From Atrina japonica (Eukaryota > Mollusca > Bivalvia > Pterioida > Pinnidae), in NCBI GenBank assembly GCA_030159075.1, contig BROG01000377.1, forward strand, positions 180,001 to 244,000: a stretch of 64,000 nt of DNA. The letters run 5' to 3'. Below, one piece after another: positions 36,301 through 43,075 of this stretch. Positions within the stretch are counted from its first letter, which is position 1, and each line of letters begins with the position of its first letter. The translations under genes and the position numbers were made by a program. A model generated the notes under the pieces. The model was not told the DNA's origin. It saw only the letters and a program-made list of their open reading frames with translations, and searched no databases.

Positions 36301-37592
36301 AGTAAGATTCGGATAACTCTGTAGATAATTATGAAGTAGCAATTTATCATAATAATCAATTTACAAACAAACAAAAATGAAGGAAATGAGAGAGATCTGA
36401 ATTTTTGGTATTTTTAACCAGGAGCCAAGGGTGGGTGAATGGCTCATTTTAGGTGGCCAGGGTTCAAAGGGTCAAACCTGCTCTGTTTCTAAATCTCTCC
36501 ATCTTCCGAAATCTTTTTTTCTTCAAATTTTATTTTTTGGCTTAAGACACTGTCTCTAGACATTTTAAATATAAATCAGGACTTTCTTTCAAAATTTGAA
36601 GTCAGAGGTCCCTTAATGGGGACTTTGTCAATTCATCAAACAGATTGACGAGTAACGAGATTTTTTTTTCTTAAAATTTAATTTTTTTTGGCTTAAGACA
36701 CTGTCTCTAGACATTTTAAATATAAATCGCAGCTTTCTTTCAAAATTTGAAGTCAGAGTTCCCTTGCCTCATGGGGACTTCATCAGTTTTTCAAACAGAT
36801 TGACAAGTGACAATTTTTTTTTTTTTTTAAATTTTTTTTTTGGCTTAAAACAGTGTCTCTAGACATTTTAAACATAAATCTGGGCTTTCTTTCAGAAAAA
36901 AATTGAAGTCAGAGGTCCCTCATGGGGACTTCGTCAATTTTTCAAACAGATTGACGAGTGACGATTTTTTTTTTCTTAAAGTTTTATTTTTTTTGTATAA
37001 AACACTTTCTCTAGACATTTTAAACATAAATTGTGGCTTTCTTTCAAAATTCGAAGTCAGAGGTCCCTCATGGGAACTTCGTCAATTTGTCAAACAGACT
37101 GAGGAGTGAGGAATATTTTTTCTTCAAATTTATTTTTTGGCTTAAGACCCTGTCTCTAGACATTTAAGAGATATATCGAGGCTTTCTTTCAAAATTGGAG
37201 TGAGGAGTGAGGAAATTTTTCTTCTTCAAATTTAATTTTTGGAATAAGACACTGTCTATAGACATTTAAATATAAATCGGGGCTTTCTTTCAAAATTTGA
37301 AGTCAGAAGTCCCTCATGGGGACTTTGTCAATTTCGTCAATTTCGTCAATTTGTCAAACAGATTAACCAGTGACGAAATTCCCCATGAGGGACCTCTGAT
37401 GTATAGCCCACTCATAACTGAAAAATTATGAAAAGTATTGATTATAAAATATTTTGTTCTATATTCCAGTGCGATGAGCGAATGCCAAATGTGATACGAC
37501 TATCCCCCGTACCGATGTATTGTTCATATGAAGATGTATATAGATGTATGGTGTATTTGGATCAAGCCCTCAAAGCAGCAGCTAAATACTAA
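12095..37592 (+). CDS. KYNU: Kynureninase (12 coding exons)
   Basis: PLP-dependent hydrolase of the kynurenine branch of tryptophan breakdown: it cleaves kynurenine to anthranilate and 3-hydroxykynurenine to 3-hydroxyanthranilate plus alanine, in the cytosol (family knowledge). Joining 12095-12341, 15479-15599, 17737-17819, 18671-18732, 21665-21736, 23185-23259, 25656-25802, 27745-27843, 28484-28610, 30432-30517, 34823-35083 and 37470-37592 gives 1503 nt, 500 residues, all junctions GT...AG and in phase. Human residues D168, D250, K276, W305 and N333 correspond to D194, D276, K302, W331 and N359, a constant +26 offset. The extra length is mostly an N-terminal stretch of about 35 residues that is basic (KRK, KKKR) and absent from the human enzyme. 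Nothing looks broken. Exon 10 sits at the head of an extraordinary tandem array (30503-33740). Confidence 0.97.
13715..14095 (+). repeat. Tandem duplication, ~185-bp unit, 2 copies
   Basis: Two diverged copies each begin CTGAACGAGTTT, pass through TAGGTAAGRC, TCCARTGC, GCCTGTCATAAC, AAAAGTG and a TCCGTAT-type block, and end AGAGGTTA followed by a C-run and CGCCATCT. A fragment occurs at 2360-2430. Confidence 0.7.
14573..14820 (+). repeat. TTAGCTCACCTG interspersed repeat, 5' part
   Basis: Starts TTTAGCTCACCTGAGCCAAA, then GTCCGGCGTCTGTCGTAC, CAAGTCCTCAAGGTCCTCTA and GTGGGGCAAAATAGG. Same family as 10629-11560; truncated at the 3' side. Confidence 0.7.
15479..15599 (+). CDS. KYNU: KYNU exon 2 (residues 83-122)
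   Basis: Acceptor TTATCTTAG and donor CT|GTAAGT. Encodes [20 protein letters not shown] and on to ELDKWAK; the GNSLGL motif is typical of the family. The junction with exon 1 makes a split Thr codon (A|CG), and it ends in phase 2. Confidence 0.95.
15625..16240 (+). repeat. ~62-bp tandem array, about 10 copies, at the start of KYNU intron 2
   Basis: Unit landmarks in order: TACAGGTCAAGTCTAAAATA, GACAGAGCTGTAAGTTACTG, TGTAGACTATACAAAAA. The array begins about 25 bp after the exon 2 donor. Several units (the 2nd, 4th, 5th and 10th) contain CTGTAAGT, the same eight bases as the true exon 2 donor; others carry GTAAAT or GAAAGT. An eleventh, diverged unit lies at about 17188-17250, after roughly 0.95 kb of unrelated sequence. 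Confidence 0.9.
16241..17037 (+). other. KYNU intron 2 interior, no gene seen
   Basis: AT-rich sequence separating the 62-bp array from its outlying copy. It may be an insertion into the array; no ends were recognised. Confidence 0.4.
17038..17177. repeat. Long hairpin, ~63-bp arms
   Basis: 17038-17100 and 17114-17177 are near-perfect inverted copies (arms run GGATTGTTTKCATTTTTTGA to GAAAAAATTC) separated by a loop of about 13 bases (AATTTGCAGCACA). It lies in KYNU intron 2, so a transcript would fold into a long stem. Probably a short foldback element; a small-RNA precursor is possible but unsupported. Confidence 0.9.
17178..17736 (+). other. KYNU intron 2, 3' part
   Basis: Contains the outlying 62-bp unit (17188-17250) and a diverged ~120-bp direct repeat with ACACTAAATCTCTTAATG / TACGCTAAATCTCTTAATG followed by AAACCTCATCTAAA (about 17293 and 17384). 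Ends with the polypyrimidine tract TTTTTTTTGTTTTCTCAG. Confidence 0.6.
17737..17819 (+). CDS. KYNU: KYNU exon 3 (residues 123-150)
   Basis: Acceptor TTTTCTCAG and donor GTGG|GTATGT. Encodes [19 protein letters not shown] and HSMAKIVG, matching the family region around human RPWITGDESIVGLMKDIVG. Enters in phase 2, leaves in phase 1. Confidence 0.95.
17820..18670 (+). other. KYNU intron 3
   Basis: 851 bp, AT-rich, no repeat of known family or coding sequence recognised. Confidence 0.7.
18671..18732 (+). CDS. KYNU: KYNU exon 4 (residues 151-171)
   Basis: Acceptor GTTTTACAG and donor TTG|GTAAGT. Encodes [20 protein letters not shown], aligned to human EIALMNALTVNLHLLML. This segment contributes to binding the PLP phosphate in the family. 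Confidence 0.95.
18733..21664 (+). other. KYNU intron 4
   Basis: 2.9 kb. About 18915-19280 has inverted TTTTGGCCA / TGGCCAAAA words, possibly an old foldback element. 19850-20225 is an interior fragment of the TTAGCTCAC-family repeat. 20330-20400 resembles a decayed tRNA-like head (GTTCAAATCCCAATCT). 20479-20870 carries the AAGTCACCAAATTTACTCAA end seen complete at 62727-62923. 20895-21060 resembles 49585-49800. No coding exon is missing: exons 4 and 5 join in phase and match the family without a gap. Confidence 0.6.
21665..21736 (+). CDS. KYNU: KYNU exon 5 (residues 172-195)
   Basis: Acceptor TTTTTCAG and donor CAT|GTAATT. Encodes [20 protein letters not shown] then PSDH. D194 matches human D168, which lines the PLP pocket. 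Confidence 0.96.
21737..23184 (+). other. KYNU intron 5
   Basis: 1.4 kb. Contains a family A SINE interrupted by an M1 element (22176-22575). A short GGTGGGGGTGGGGG run lies near 23005. No coding sequence. Confidence 0.75.
22176..22575 (+). mobile_element. Family A SINE split by a nested M1 element
   Basis: The tRNA-like head GGGGCCTCCATGGTTGAGTG and body run to about 22371. A TA-flanked M1-type element (22374-22515, CAGTAAAACGTGC ... AAGTTTCACTG) interrupts it. The SINE resumes with TGAAAAATTGTTGAGTGTGG and a tail of CAAAAT repeats. The nesting shows that M1 moved after this SINE inserted. Confidence 0.85.
23185..23259 (+). CDS. KYNU: KYNU exon 6 (residues 196-220)
   Basis: Acceptor TTATGTTTCAG and donor GAG|GTAGGA. 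Encodes [14 protein letters not shown], then [11 protein letters not shown], continuing the FPSDHYAIESQ motif across the exon junction. Confidence 0.95.
23306..23680. mobile_element. TTAA-flanked TIR element (M2), ~375 bp
   Basis: Ends are TTAAAGGGGCATTAGCTGTG and inverted GTAGCTAATGTTCCTTTAA, with the family interior (ACTACTTAGA, CGCAGGCATAAAAATTC, TTCCTATAT, GGCACTTTTTCAATTGCAA, ATGCCTGTGTATAGCTC). It begins only about 45 bp after the exon 6 donor. No ORF. Confidence 0.88.
24055..24470 (+). mobile_element. Family A SINE with an internal insertion
   Basis: Decayed head (GGAGTGGTTAAAGCATCGCG and a B-box-like GTTTGAGTCCC), then body. About 24218-24365 is unrelated and its ends repeat CAGGTTCTGTYYTCC, suggesting an insertion that duplicated its target. 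The SINE resumes with ACAATTTAAAACTGGTCACC and ends TTGTTGAGTGTGGCGTACAA. Confidence 0.75.
24800..24985 (+). mobile_element. tRNA-derived SINE, family C
   Basis: B-box-like GGTTCGATCCTCGG is followed by GGACAGGGGAGTATGT, a TATGGCAGTCGCCAGGTCGG block, TTTTCACCAGGTACTCTGG and TTTCCTCC. The copy at 52170-52360 shares these blocks in the same order. Confidence 0.65.
25656..25802 (+). CDS. KYNU: KYNU exon 7 (residues 221-269)
   Basis: Acceptor TTTTACTACAG and donor AAG|GTAACG. Encodes [19 protein letters not shown], then [16 protein letters not shown] and KITKAGQNK; the SGV-[QH]-[YF]-YTGQ and ITKAGQ motifs are characteristic of kynureninases. Confidence 0.97.
25904..26140. mobile_element. 237-bp TIR element, TA-flanked
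   Basis: Ends TACCGTAGAATCAGAAAATT and inverted AAATTTCTGATTCTACAGTA. The TA at each edge fits a TA target duplication. AT-rich, non-coding; no second full copy noticed in the window. Confidence 0.8.
26577..27665 (+). repeat. TTAGCTCAC-family interspersed repeat, long copy
   Basis: Begins ATTAGGCCTGAAGAGCCAAG, has the TTGTCTGTCCGTTAACTTTT block, a GGGGGCACTTCAGTAACATAGG block shared with 19850-20225, a TTTCAAGGTCATTGGGTAAA block, and ends GTGAGCCCCTTGGGCCTCTT, inverted relative to the start as in other copies. Confidence 0.7.
27745..27843 (+). CDS. KYNU: KYNU exon 8 (residues 270-302, PLP lysine)
   Basis: Acceptor TTATTTTTAG and donor AAG|GTAGGT. Encodes [14 protein letters not shown] ... 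[13 protein letters not shown]276 and H279 match human D250 and H253. The exon ends exactly on the Schiff-base lysine K302 (human K276) in CTYK. Confidence 0.98.
27844..28483 (+). other. KYNU intron 8
   Basis: 640 bp, AT-rich. A short CAGGTTTGACTGTACTTG near 28260 resembles a TIR end. No coding sequence. Confidence 0.7.
28484..28610 (+). CDS. KYNU: KYNU exon 9 (residues 303-344)
   Basis: Acceptor TTATTTTGCAG and donor ACA|GTAAGT. Encodes [18 protein letters not shown], then [17 protein letters not shown]331 matches human W305, near the cofactor. Leaves in phase 1. Confidence 0.97.
28611..30431 (+). other. KYNU intron 9
   Basis: Holds a truncated family A SINE head (28652-28712, GGCCTCCGTGGTCAAGTGGG) and a 1.27-kb TIR element (29045-30316). 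No coding sequence. Confidence 0.75.
29045..30316. mobile_element. 1.27-kb TIR element with AATTAAGGCGC repeats
   Basis: The left end ACTACCGTAATTTATCTAAT continues into TAAGGCGC; the right end is its inverted copy, GCGCCTTAATTAG, then ATAAATTACGGTAGT. Next to each end are further AATTAAGGCGCC words (about 29078, 30212 and 30252), giving clustered sub-terminal repeats. There is a C-run at 29160-29177 and no long open frame, so it is non-autonomous. Confidence 0.85.
30432..30517 (+). CDS. KYNU: KYNU exon 10 (residues 345-373)
   Basis: Acceptor TTAAATTCAG and donor GAG|GTAGGT. Encodes [19 protein letters not shown], then CPPLKASLE, aligned to human [23 protein letters not shown]; N359 matches human N333. 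The last 15 bases of the exon plus the first 17 of the intron form the founder of a tandem array. If splicing skipped this donor, the frame would read [12 protein letters not shown] and stop at the TAG in the next repeat unit. Confidence 0.96.
30503..32283 (+). repeat. 32-bp tandem array built from the exon 10 / intron 10 splice junction, ~55 copies
   Basis: The unit is AAAGCCAGTCTAGAG (exon 10, codons for KASLE) joined to GTAGGTCATTGTTGTAC (intron). The first copy is the real exon end. Copies run head to tail without spacers. Variants include CTTGTT for CATTGTT, AGAAGG or AGATCA at the donor, CTATAGG for CTAGAGG, and a shortened GGCTGTGTTGTAC. Nearly all keep an intact GAG|GTAGGT. The unit length is not a multiple of three and the exon frame meets TAG in copy 2. 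Confidence 0.97.
32284..33480 (+). repeat. ~60-bp tandem array, longer version of the same junction, ~20 copies
   Basis: Units contain about 35 bases more of exon 10 (AACACTCCAGGACTGTTATG, then TCCACTGCTCAAAG) plus CCAGTCTAGAG|GTAGGTC and ATTGTC. At 60 bp the unit is 20 codons, so stretches stay open in the exon frame (repeats like [20 protein letters not shown]). Two shortened units with AAAGCCCTTACACTCCAGG occur about 410 bp apart (32737 and 33137), indicating a larger duplication inside the array. Confidence 0.95.
33480..33745 (+). repeat. Distal, diverged part of the junction array
   Basis: Units carry AAAGCCAGTCTAGACATGCT then AGAAGTATGTCTAATG. Two contain GTAGCAACACTCCCAGACTG, which matches exon 10 further upstream than the 60-bp units do, so the distal edge keeps the longest copied exon piece. 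The donor is replaced by GTATGT in several units. Confidence 0.88.
33921..34013. repeat. ~90-bp foldback element (M3)
   Basis: Left AACTCATTCACTCCTAGAGA and right TTTCTAAGGGTTGATGAGTT are inverted. The centre has CACATTTGGACTGGTC and GAGTCCATTG. Relatives: about 23896-24010, 26233-26320, 38866-38948, 53222-53313 and 55693-55786. Confidence 0.75.
34135..34528. mobile_element. TTAA-flanked TIR element (M2), ~394 bp
   Basis: TTAAAGGGACATTAGCCGTG and inverted CACAGCTTATGCCCCTTTAA ends, TTAA at both edges, full family interior. Confidence 0.88.
34542..34718. mobile_element. TA-flanked TIR element (M1 relative)
   Basis: CAGTAAAACCTGCTTTAGC and inverted AAGTTTCACTG ends with TA on both sides; interior CACCTGGTCATAAAGAC and CCCTATAGAGACTGGTTTTG. 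Closest relative in the window is the copy nested in the SINE at 22374-22515. Confidence 0.82.
34823..35083 (+). CDS. KYNU: KYNU exon 11 (residues 374-460)
   Basis: Acceptor TTTTTGTTTTTAG and donor GTG|GTACGT. Encodes [20 protein letters not shown] through [19 protein letters not shown] and [10 protein letters not shown], matching the small C-terminal domain. ITPS...RG-x-QL is the conserved core and KRGVV precedes the next exon's CDxR. Confidence 0.97.
35084..37469 (+). other. KYNU intron 11
   Basis: Holds a foldback with TTTTCGACCAACAAAAAGCG / GCATTTTCATCAGTCGAAC ends (about 35245-35400), a TIR-type element related to 51108-51609 (about 35440-35925, ending GATAATGAGATTCCACTATA), a foldback with TTTAACCCTGGAGGCCAG / TGGCCAGGGTTCAAAGG ends (about 35995-36475), and a satellite (36490-37400). 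No coding sequence. Confidence 0.65.
36490..37400 (+). repeat. ~140-bp tandem array, about 6-7 copies
   Basis: Unit landmarks: a T-rich run, GGCTTAAGACACTGTCTCTA, GACATTTTAAATATAAATC, GGGCTTTCTTTCAAAATTTG, AAGTCAGAGGTCCCTCATGG, GGACTTCGTCAATTT and CAAACAGATTGACGAGTGAC. Later copies are shorter and more diverged. The last one is followed at about 37381 by an inverted piece (CCCCATGAGGGACCTCTGA). It ends about 70 bp before the last KYNU exon. Confidence 0.88.
37470..37592 (+). CDS. KYNU: KYNU exon 12 (residues 461-500 and stop)
   Basis: Acceptor TATATTCCAG; stop TAA at 37590-37592. Encodes [20 protein letters not shown], then [20 protein letters not shown], matching human [20 protein letters not shown]. 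The 3' UTR end is uncertain: ATTAAA at 37675-37680 is the nearest poly(A)-like signal, and a TTAGCTCAC repeat starts at 37713. Confidence 0.97.
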   Translation, partial: CDERMPNVIRLSPVPMYCSYEDVYRCMVYLDQALKAAAKY

Positions 37593-37712
37593 CCAGAATT
37601 TTAGATATTGTCTAGTTGAATGATTTCATGGGACAAAATTTCACAATTTTTCTGAGATGATCTTATTCACGGGTATTAAATTTTCGTACAAGCTAGGTTA
37701 GGAATTGTTTTT

Positions 37713-38105
37713 AGCTCACCTGGCTAAAGCCAGGGTGAGCTTTTGCCGTCACTTTGTGTCCGGCGTAAACTTTAATTCAAAGATCTTCTCCTCTGAAACT
37801 ACTGAGCCAATTGGAACCAAACTTGGTCACAATAGTCTTTGGGTGGTCCCCTGTGAAAAAGGTGTTTTTCAGGTTCACACCTCATCCAAGATGGCTGCCA
37901 TCAGGGAATATAGATTAACATTGGACCATATGGGAACACTTTCAAAGATCTTCTCCTCTGAAACTACTGAGCCAATTGGAACCAAACTTGGTCACAATAG
38001 TCTTTGGGTGGTCCCCTGTAAAAAAGGTGTTTTTCAGGTTCGCACCTCATCCATTCTAGATGACAGCCAAGTGAGCGATACAGGCTCTTGTGAGCCTCTT
38101 GTTCT
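37713..38105 (+). repeat. TTAGCTCACCTG-family repeat inside another repeat
   Basis: Begins TTTAGCTCACCTGGCTAAAG and ends TTGTGAGCCTCTTGTTCTA, with an internal ~145-bp direct duplication (AAAGATCTTCTCCTCTGAAA at about 37780 and 37946). The flanks (TTATTCACGGGTATTAAATT before, TTACTTCATAAGTGTAACTG after) together match 25440-25510, so it inserted into that older repeat. Confidence 0.75.
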
Positions 38106-38439
38106 ATTACTTCATAAGTGTAACTGAAACTGGATTTTTTTTTTACCAAAGAAGTTTTTTGGTGTTGAATATTGCAGATTTACAGGTAAATCTGTCTTTG
38201 TGGTAATTATCTGGTGAGTTGAATGTTACAACATTGACATAAAAAATGTATATAACAAAAAGAAAATAGCATTTTTTTAAGAATTTATCATTTTTTTTAT
38301 GCTGAATTACATTTAAAACCTGTACATTTTCATTTGCAGTGTTGGACTTTTAAGCATTGCCATGAATGGTTCTTTTTCAGTTGGTCATTTACATTAAAAG
38401 ATGATAAATAGAATTATTATGAAGTTCTGAAGAGGTCTT

Positions 38440-38805
38440 TTAAGGGCCATTAACTGTGTTTTTCAGGAAAAAAAAAAGATTCTGTTTTCTTAAATACTTT
38501 TATTGGTGCACAAAAACAAATAAGAGATATATACAGGCATAAAAATTCTCAAATTCCTTCACATGTAAAAATAACGTCAGGTAGTGTCGTGTTCATATAC
38601 AAATAATAGTAAGGTGGAATTGATCAATTTGTAAACAAATACTTACCAAATTAGGTTTCTCAAGCAGTTTTCACAAAATATAGATAGTTAAGAATTTTTA
38701 GGCCTGTGTAGCCTATATCTCCTTTTTGTTATTGTACATCAATCTTAAGCAGTAAAAAAAAAATGATAAAAATGTTTTGGAAAAACACAGCTAAAGCTCC
38801 TTTAA
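38440..38805. mobile_element. TTAA-flanked TIR element (M2), ~366 bp
   Basis: TTAAGGGCCATTAACTGTG and inverted CACAGCTAAAGCTCCTTTAA ends with the usual interior blocks; moderately diverged. Confidence 0.82.
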
Positions 38806-39950
38806 GCCTACAATATATATTTTATCTATTTAAATAGATATTTGTTGATGATAATGCAGTAACTCATTAACCCCTGAAAAAAATGGATTCCTCCATAATT
38901 CAATGACGTAGAACAGTCCAAATGTGTCTTTAGGGGTGAATGGGTTAAGAGAAGCACTGTTATTGAACTTGGTCATAATCTTTTTATTTCACTTTGATTA
39001 AATATGTGAATGAAATACAAAGTATAATCAAACTTGTCAAATCTACAAATTTTATCAAATCCAATTTTGTATATTATTATGTTTTTAGAGGTAAAACCAT
39101 TGTTTCATGTTATTAAGAGATTAAAGAGAGATATTGTAGAATTTAAATGTGAAAAAACTAAATTTACAATTTTTTGGTTTAAAACATTAAGAAAGCTGGT
39201 GTTTATCATGCCTTTTGTATTTCTTATGTTTTTGGAAAGAAATTTCTTTATTTTTGTATTCACTTTTTAGTACATATATAGTTTATTTTGGTTTTTTTTT
39301 AATGATAGATTTGAGTTTTATTTTTACCATTGAATGTAAAATCCATTTGCTTTATCTTACAAATTGAAATCCATCTACAGTCAAACCTACCTTAACAGCC
39401 ACTTGTCTTCAGCGGCTAGTTTGTGTCTCTCTCTCTTGCCCCCATTCAATATCACTATGTAAACATACTTAAAACAGCAGTGACCTGTCTAACGCCCAGT
39501 GATATACACAGCAAAATGCTTGGCCACATTGGTTTCAGCATCCATTTTGTGAGCATGTTTAATCTATCAGTAGGAGAACGAATCGGAAAAATGAATATGA
39601 ATGTCATTATGTCAACCTGGAACTAAAGGACACCTGTCTTATTCAGCCATATTTTCAACTTCCCTTGAGTAGCTGCTGAAAACAGGTTTGACTGCTCTGT
39701 ATACCCGTACATCTATCACTTCTGTTGATCTATCACCGTTCTTACTCGTTTTTATATGCCTGTCAATTTTGACGGGACGTATTATGTTATACCGTTGTCC
39801 GTACGTCGTCCACACTTCGCACGATAACTCAAAAACACCTCAACAGATTTCAATGAATTTTTGGTAGTTAGCTTCTTACCATAAATGCAAGCTCCCTTTC
39901 GATTTTGATTAATTCTGATTTTCTGTTGCTGAGTTATGGTCCTTGGAAAT
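38806..39950. other. Spacer downstream of KYNU
   Basis: Contains an M3 foldback (38866-38948) and a TA-type element with ends CAGTCAAACCTACCTTAACA (from about 39380) and AAAACAGGTTTGACTG (to about 39692). From 39760 the TGACGGGACGTATTATG and TCCGTACGTCGTCCACAC blocks start the repeat that continues into the next array. No gene seen. Confidence 0.55.
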
Positions 39951-41270
39951 ACATAAATATTTGAAAAATAATAGTTTTCAGTTTTTCTTTGTAATGCTTC
40001 AACATAGTGAGTTGATATTTGATATTTGGTTGTATCTAGATGATTTACAGATCAAGTTCAAATTTGGTTCCAGTCGGATGATTTTGTGCAGAACTTAGTA
40101 AAAATTTTTAAAATATCCCTTTCTGGACCTTTTCTTTGCAATGCCTCTACATATTGATTCGATATTTGGTATATCATTGTATCTAAATGAGTTACAGATC
40201 AAGTTCAAATTTGGTTCTGATCAGATGATTTTGTGCAGAGTTATGGCCCCTTGACTTAGTAAATTTTAAAAAATATCCCTTTCTGCACCTTTTCTTTGCA
40301 ATGCATCTACATATTGATTTGATATTTGGTATATCATAGTATCTAAATGAGTTAAAGATCAAGTTCAAATTTGGTTCTTGTCGGATGATTTTGTGCAGAG
40401 TTATTGCCCCTGGACTTAGTAAATTTTTTAAAAATATCCCTTTTTGCACCTTTTCTTTCTTTGGATAATTTTGTGCAGAGTTGGCCCCTTGACTTAGTAA
40501 ATATTTTAAAAATATTCTTTTCTGCACTTTTTCTTTGCAATGCCTCTACATATTGATTTGATATTTAATATATCATTGTATCTAAATGAGTTACAGATCA
40601 AGTTCAAATTTGGTTCCAGTCGGATGATTTTGTGCAGAACTTAGTAAAAATTTTTAAAATATCCCTTTCTGGACCTTTTCTTTGCAATGCCTCTACATAT
40701 TGATTTGATATTTGGTATATCATTGTATCTAAATGAGTTACAGATCAAGTTTAAATTTGGTTCTGATCAGATGATTTTGTGCAGAGTTATGGCCCCTTGA
40801 CTTAGTAAATTTTTAAAAATATCCCTTTCTGCACCTTTTCTTTGCAATGCATCTACCATATTGATTTGATATTTGGTATATCATAGTATCTAAATGAGTT
40901 ATAAGATCAAGTTCAAATTAAACTCTTGTCGGATGATTTTGTGCAGAGTTATTGCCCCTGGAGTAAGTAAATTTTTTTAAAAATATCCCTTTTTGCACCT
41001 TTTCTTTCTTTGGATAATTTTGTGCAGAGTTGGCCCCTGACTTAGTAAATATTTTAAAAATATTCTTTTCTGCACTTTTTCTTTGCAATGCCTCTACATA
41101 TTGATTTGATATTTAATATATCATTGTATCTAAATGAGTTACAGATCAAGTTCAAATTTGGTTTCAGTCGGATGATTTTGTGCAGATTTATGGCCCCTTG
41201 ACTTAGTAAATTTTTTAAAAATATCCCTTTTTGCACCTTTTCTTTCCTTGAATGATTTTGTGCAGAATTG
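39951..41270 (+). repeat. ~155-bp tandem array, about 8 copies
   Basis: Unit landmarks: TTGCAATGCCTCTACATATT, GATTTGATATTTGGTATATC, ATCTAAATGAGTTACAGATC, AAGTTCAAATTTGGTTC, GGATGATTTTGTGCAGAG, a TTATGGCCCCTTGACTTAG block, and ATATCCCTTTCTGCACC. Some copies lack the middle part (TTTCTTTCTTTGGATAATTT). The order of full and short copies repeats at about 40.0-40.5 and 40.5-41.05 kb, so a ~530-bp block was duplicated as a whole. Confidence 0.88.
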
Positions 41271-41724
41271 GCCCTTGGATAACAATTGCAAGCAAGAATA
41301 CCTATATTAACAGCATATGAAATTGCAACTCGACTTGTACACCCTGGTGCCATATAGATTTTGATAAATTACTTTGGACAATTGTTTATGTCAATAAGTT
41401 CATGTTCCCTTTCAATTGTGATTTGTATAAACAATCCAAATGGATTTATAATTTTCTGTTAATTAAACTTTTAAAATTTTACGATGCAGATTGGAGATGC
41501 TGACTGATTTTATATTGAAAACTGATCATGTAACATGGTATTAAAAGTCTCATATTTCATTTCAAATGTATTTGAAAAGACCTCAAGGTAGACGGGCGTA
41601 TCATGCAGTCTGAAAGTGCAGCTCTTTATTGTTTTTGTTTTGTTTCGTTTTAATTGTTTTAGTCATGTTTTATGCTGCACACAACCAATTTTTAGTTTTA
41701 CAGTTGTGGATAGATTTTAAATCT

Positions 41725-41813
41725 AGTTACATTGTACCCAAGAAAAAGACCAACAGTTACATTGTACCAAATGAAAAGACCAATAGTTACATTGTACCCA
41801 AGAAAAGACCAAC
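41725..41813 (+). repeat. Short tandem repeat, ~33 bp x 3
   Basis: AGTTACATTGTACCCAAGAA then AAAGACCAAC, three copies, inside an 83-codon open frame from 41629. The frame has a hydrophobic start (FCFVLIVLVMF) but no family match or gene context, so it is not called as coding. Confidence 0.7.
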
Positions 41814-41880
41814 GGGTTTCAGTCAATCTTCTCACGAAATCAGCTTAGGTTCCACCGAAACTCAAACCTCCACTGATTAG

Positions 41881-42282
41881 AGATGAACAACTTCATGTTT
41901 TAACCCTTCCACCCCTAAGTGTCTAGTTGGTATGCTCTTTTCTATTCTTTGGACTAGTCTATTATGGCCTGTAGGGTAGAGAGGGTTAAAACTTTTCACA
42001 AGTAAATATCAGAACAAAATTAAAATGAAGGTCAAAATCTCAAATACCAGTATGTATACATGTATATAAATAAAATATACCTTTTGAGAAAAAAAAAAAC
42101 AACTTTAAGGTAAATTCAATTCAATTCCAATATGTTTCAAGACAAAATAGTGAAAGAAATCAGAAATATTTTTGCAACGTATAACATGGATAAGTATGTG
42201 AAATCAAGATGTGTGGAAATGAAAAGTGATTTACATTGCTGAAGGTGCCATGATCTGAGATAGTATTTGTTTGTGTTAGTGT
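41881..42282. other. Spacer with a foldback
   Basis: About 41898-41992 carries inverted TTTTAACCCTTCCACCCCTA / TAGAGAGGGTTAAAA ends, similar to M3. Otherwise AT-rich, with no gene. Confidence 0.5.
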
Positions 42283-42680
42283 GTTTCTTAATGTGTGTCT
42301 GTCTGTCTGTGTCTATGTTTCTGTGTGAAATTGTGTCTGTGTTTCTTTGTGTGTGTGAGTGTGTCTGTATGTGTCTGTGTTTCTGTGTGTGAGTGTGTGT
42401 TTCTGTGTGTGAGTGTGTCTCTCTGTGTCTATGTTTCTGTGTGTGAGTGTGTTTCTGTGTGTGAGTGTGTCTGTATGTGTCTATGTTTCTGTATGTGAGT
42501 GTGTTTCTGTGTGTGCAAGTGTGTCTCCCTGTGTCTATGTTTCTGTGTGTGAGTGTGTCTGCATTTCTGTGTGTGTGAGTGTGTCTGTATGTGTCTGTTT
42601 CTGTATGTGAGTGTGTGTCTGTCAGTATCTGTCTGTTTTTGTATGTTTCTCTGTGTGCCTATGTCTCTGTCTGTCTGGTT
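42283..42680 (+). repeat. (TGTGTCTGTG)n-type microsatellite
   Basis: Irregular TG/TGTC/TTTC-rich simple sequence with imperfect higher periods (GTGTGAGTGTGTCTGTATG, TCTATGTTTCTGTGTG). Cys/Val/Ser open frames across it are artefacts. Confidence 0.95.
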
Positions 42681-43075
42681 GTAGTTTTATCCATAAGCTG
42701 CTCATTGTAATTATCATTTTCAGAACCCAGTAGATTTTCTTTGTCTGGGGATTTTATAGTTTTATGTTGTTTTTTATTTTCATGTGTGAATGTTGTGTTT
42801 TATGCAAAATGCATTTTAAAGAAAATTGTTGAAAATGTATTTAGTATTTTCTACTAGGTTTTTCCTAATGCAGTTTTTCTCTTTAACATTTTACTCTACA
42901 GATGTACTTGTAATGATTCATAATGGTGTACATTGCTGACTTACTTACATCTATCATATATATATACATGATGCATAAATTTATACATTTGATTGACCGA
43001 TTGTGACCGTGTATATGATAAACACAATCATGATTATGTCTATTGATATAGATTTGATTAATCGTTATTATATTG

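Noticed and set aside
37705..38127. 140-codon open frame after KYNU
   Set aside because: Translation of a TTAGCTCACCTG interspersed repeat with an internal duplication (KIFSSETTEPIGTK repeated twice).
40192..41353. Minus-strand frames with repeated SRGHNSAQNH-like words
   Set aside because: Reverse reading of the 155-bp satellite.
41629..41880. Small secreted-type protein with SYIVPKK repeats
   Set aside because: The hydrophobic start and three 11-residue repeats are suggestive, but there is no conserved family, poly(A) signal or promoter evidence; the repeat alone explains it.
42295..42610. Cys/Val-rich open frames
   Set aside because: TG-rich simple sequence; no homology or splice context.
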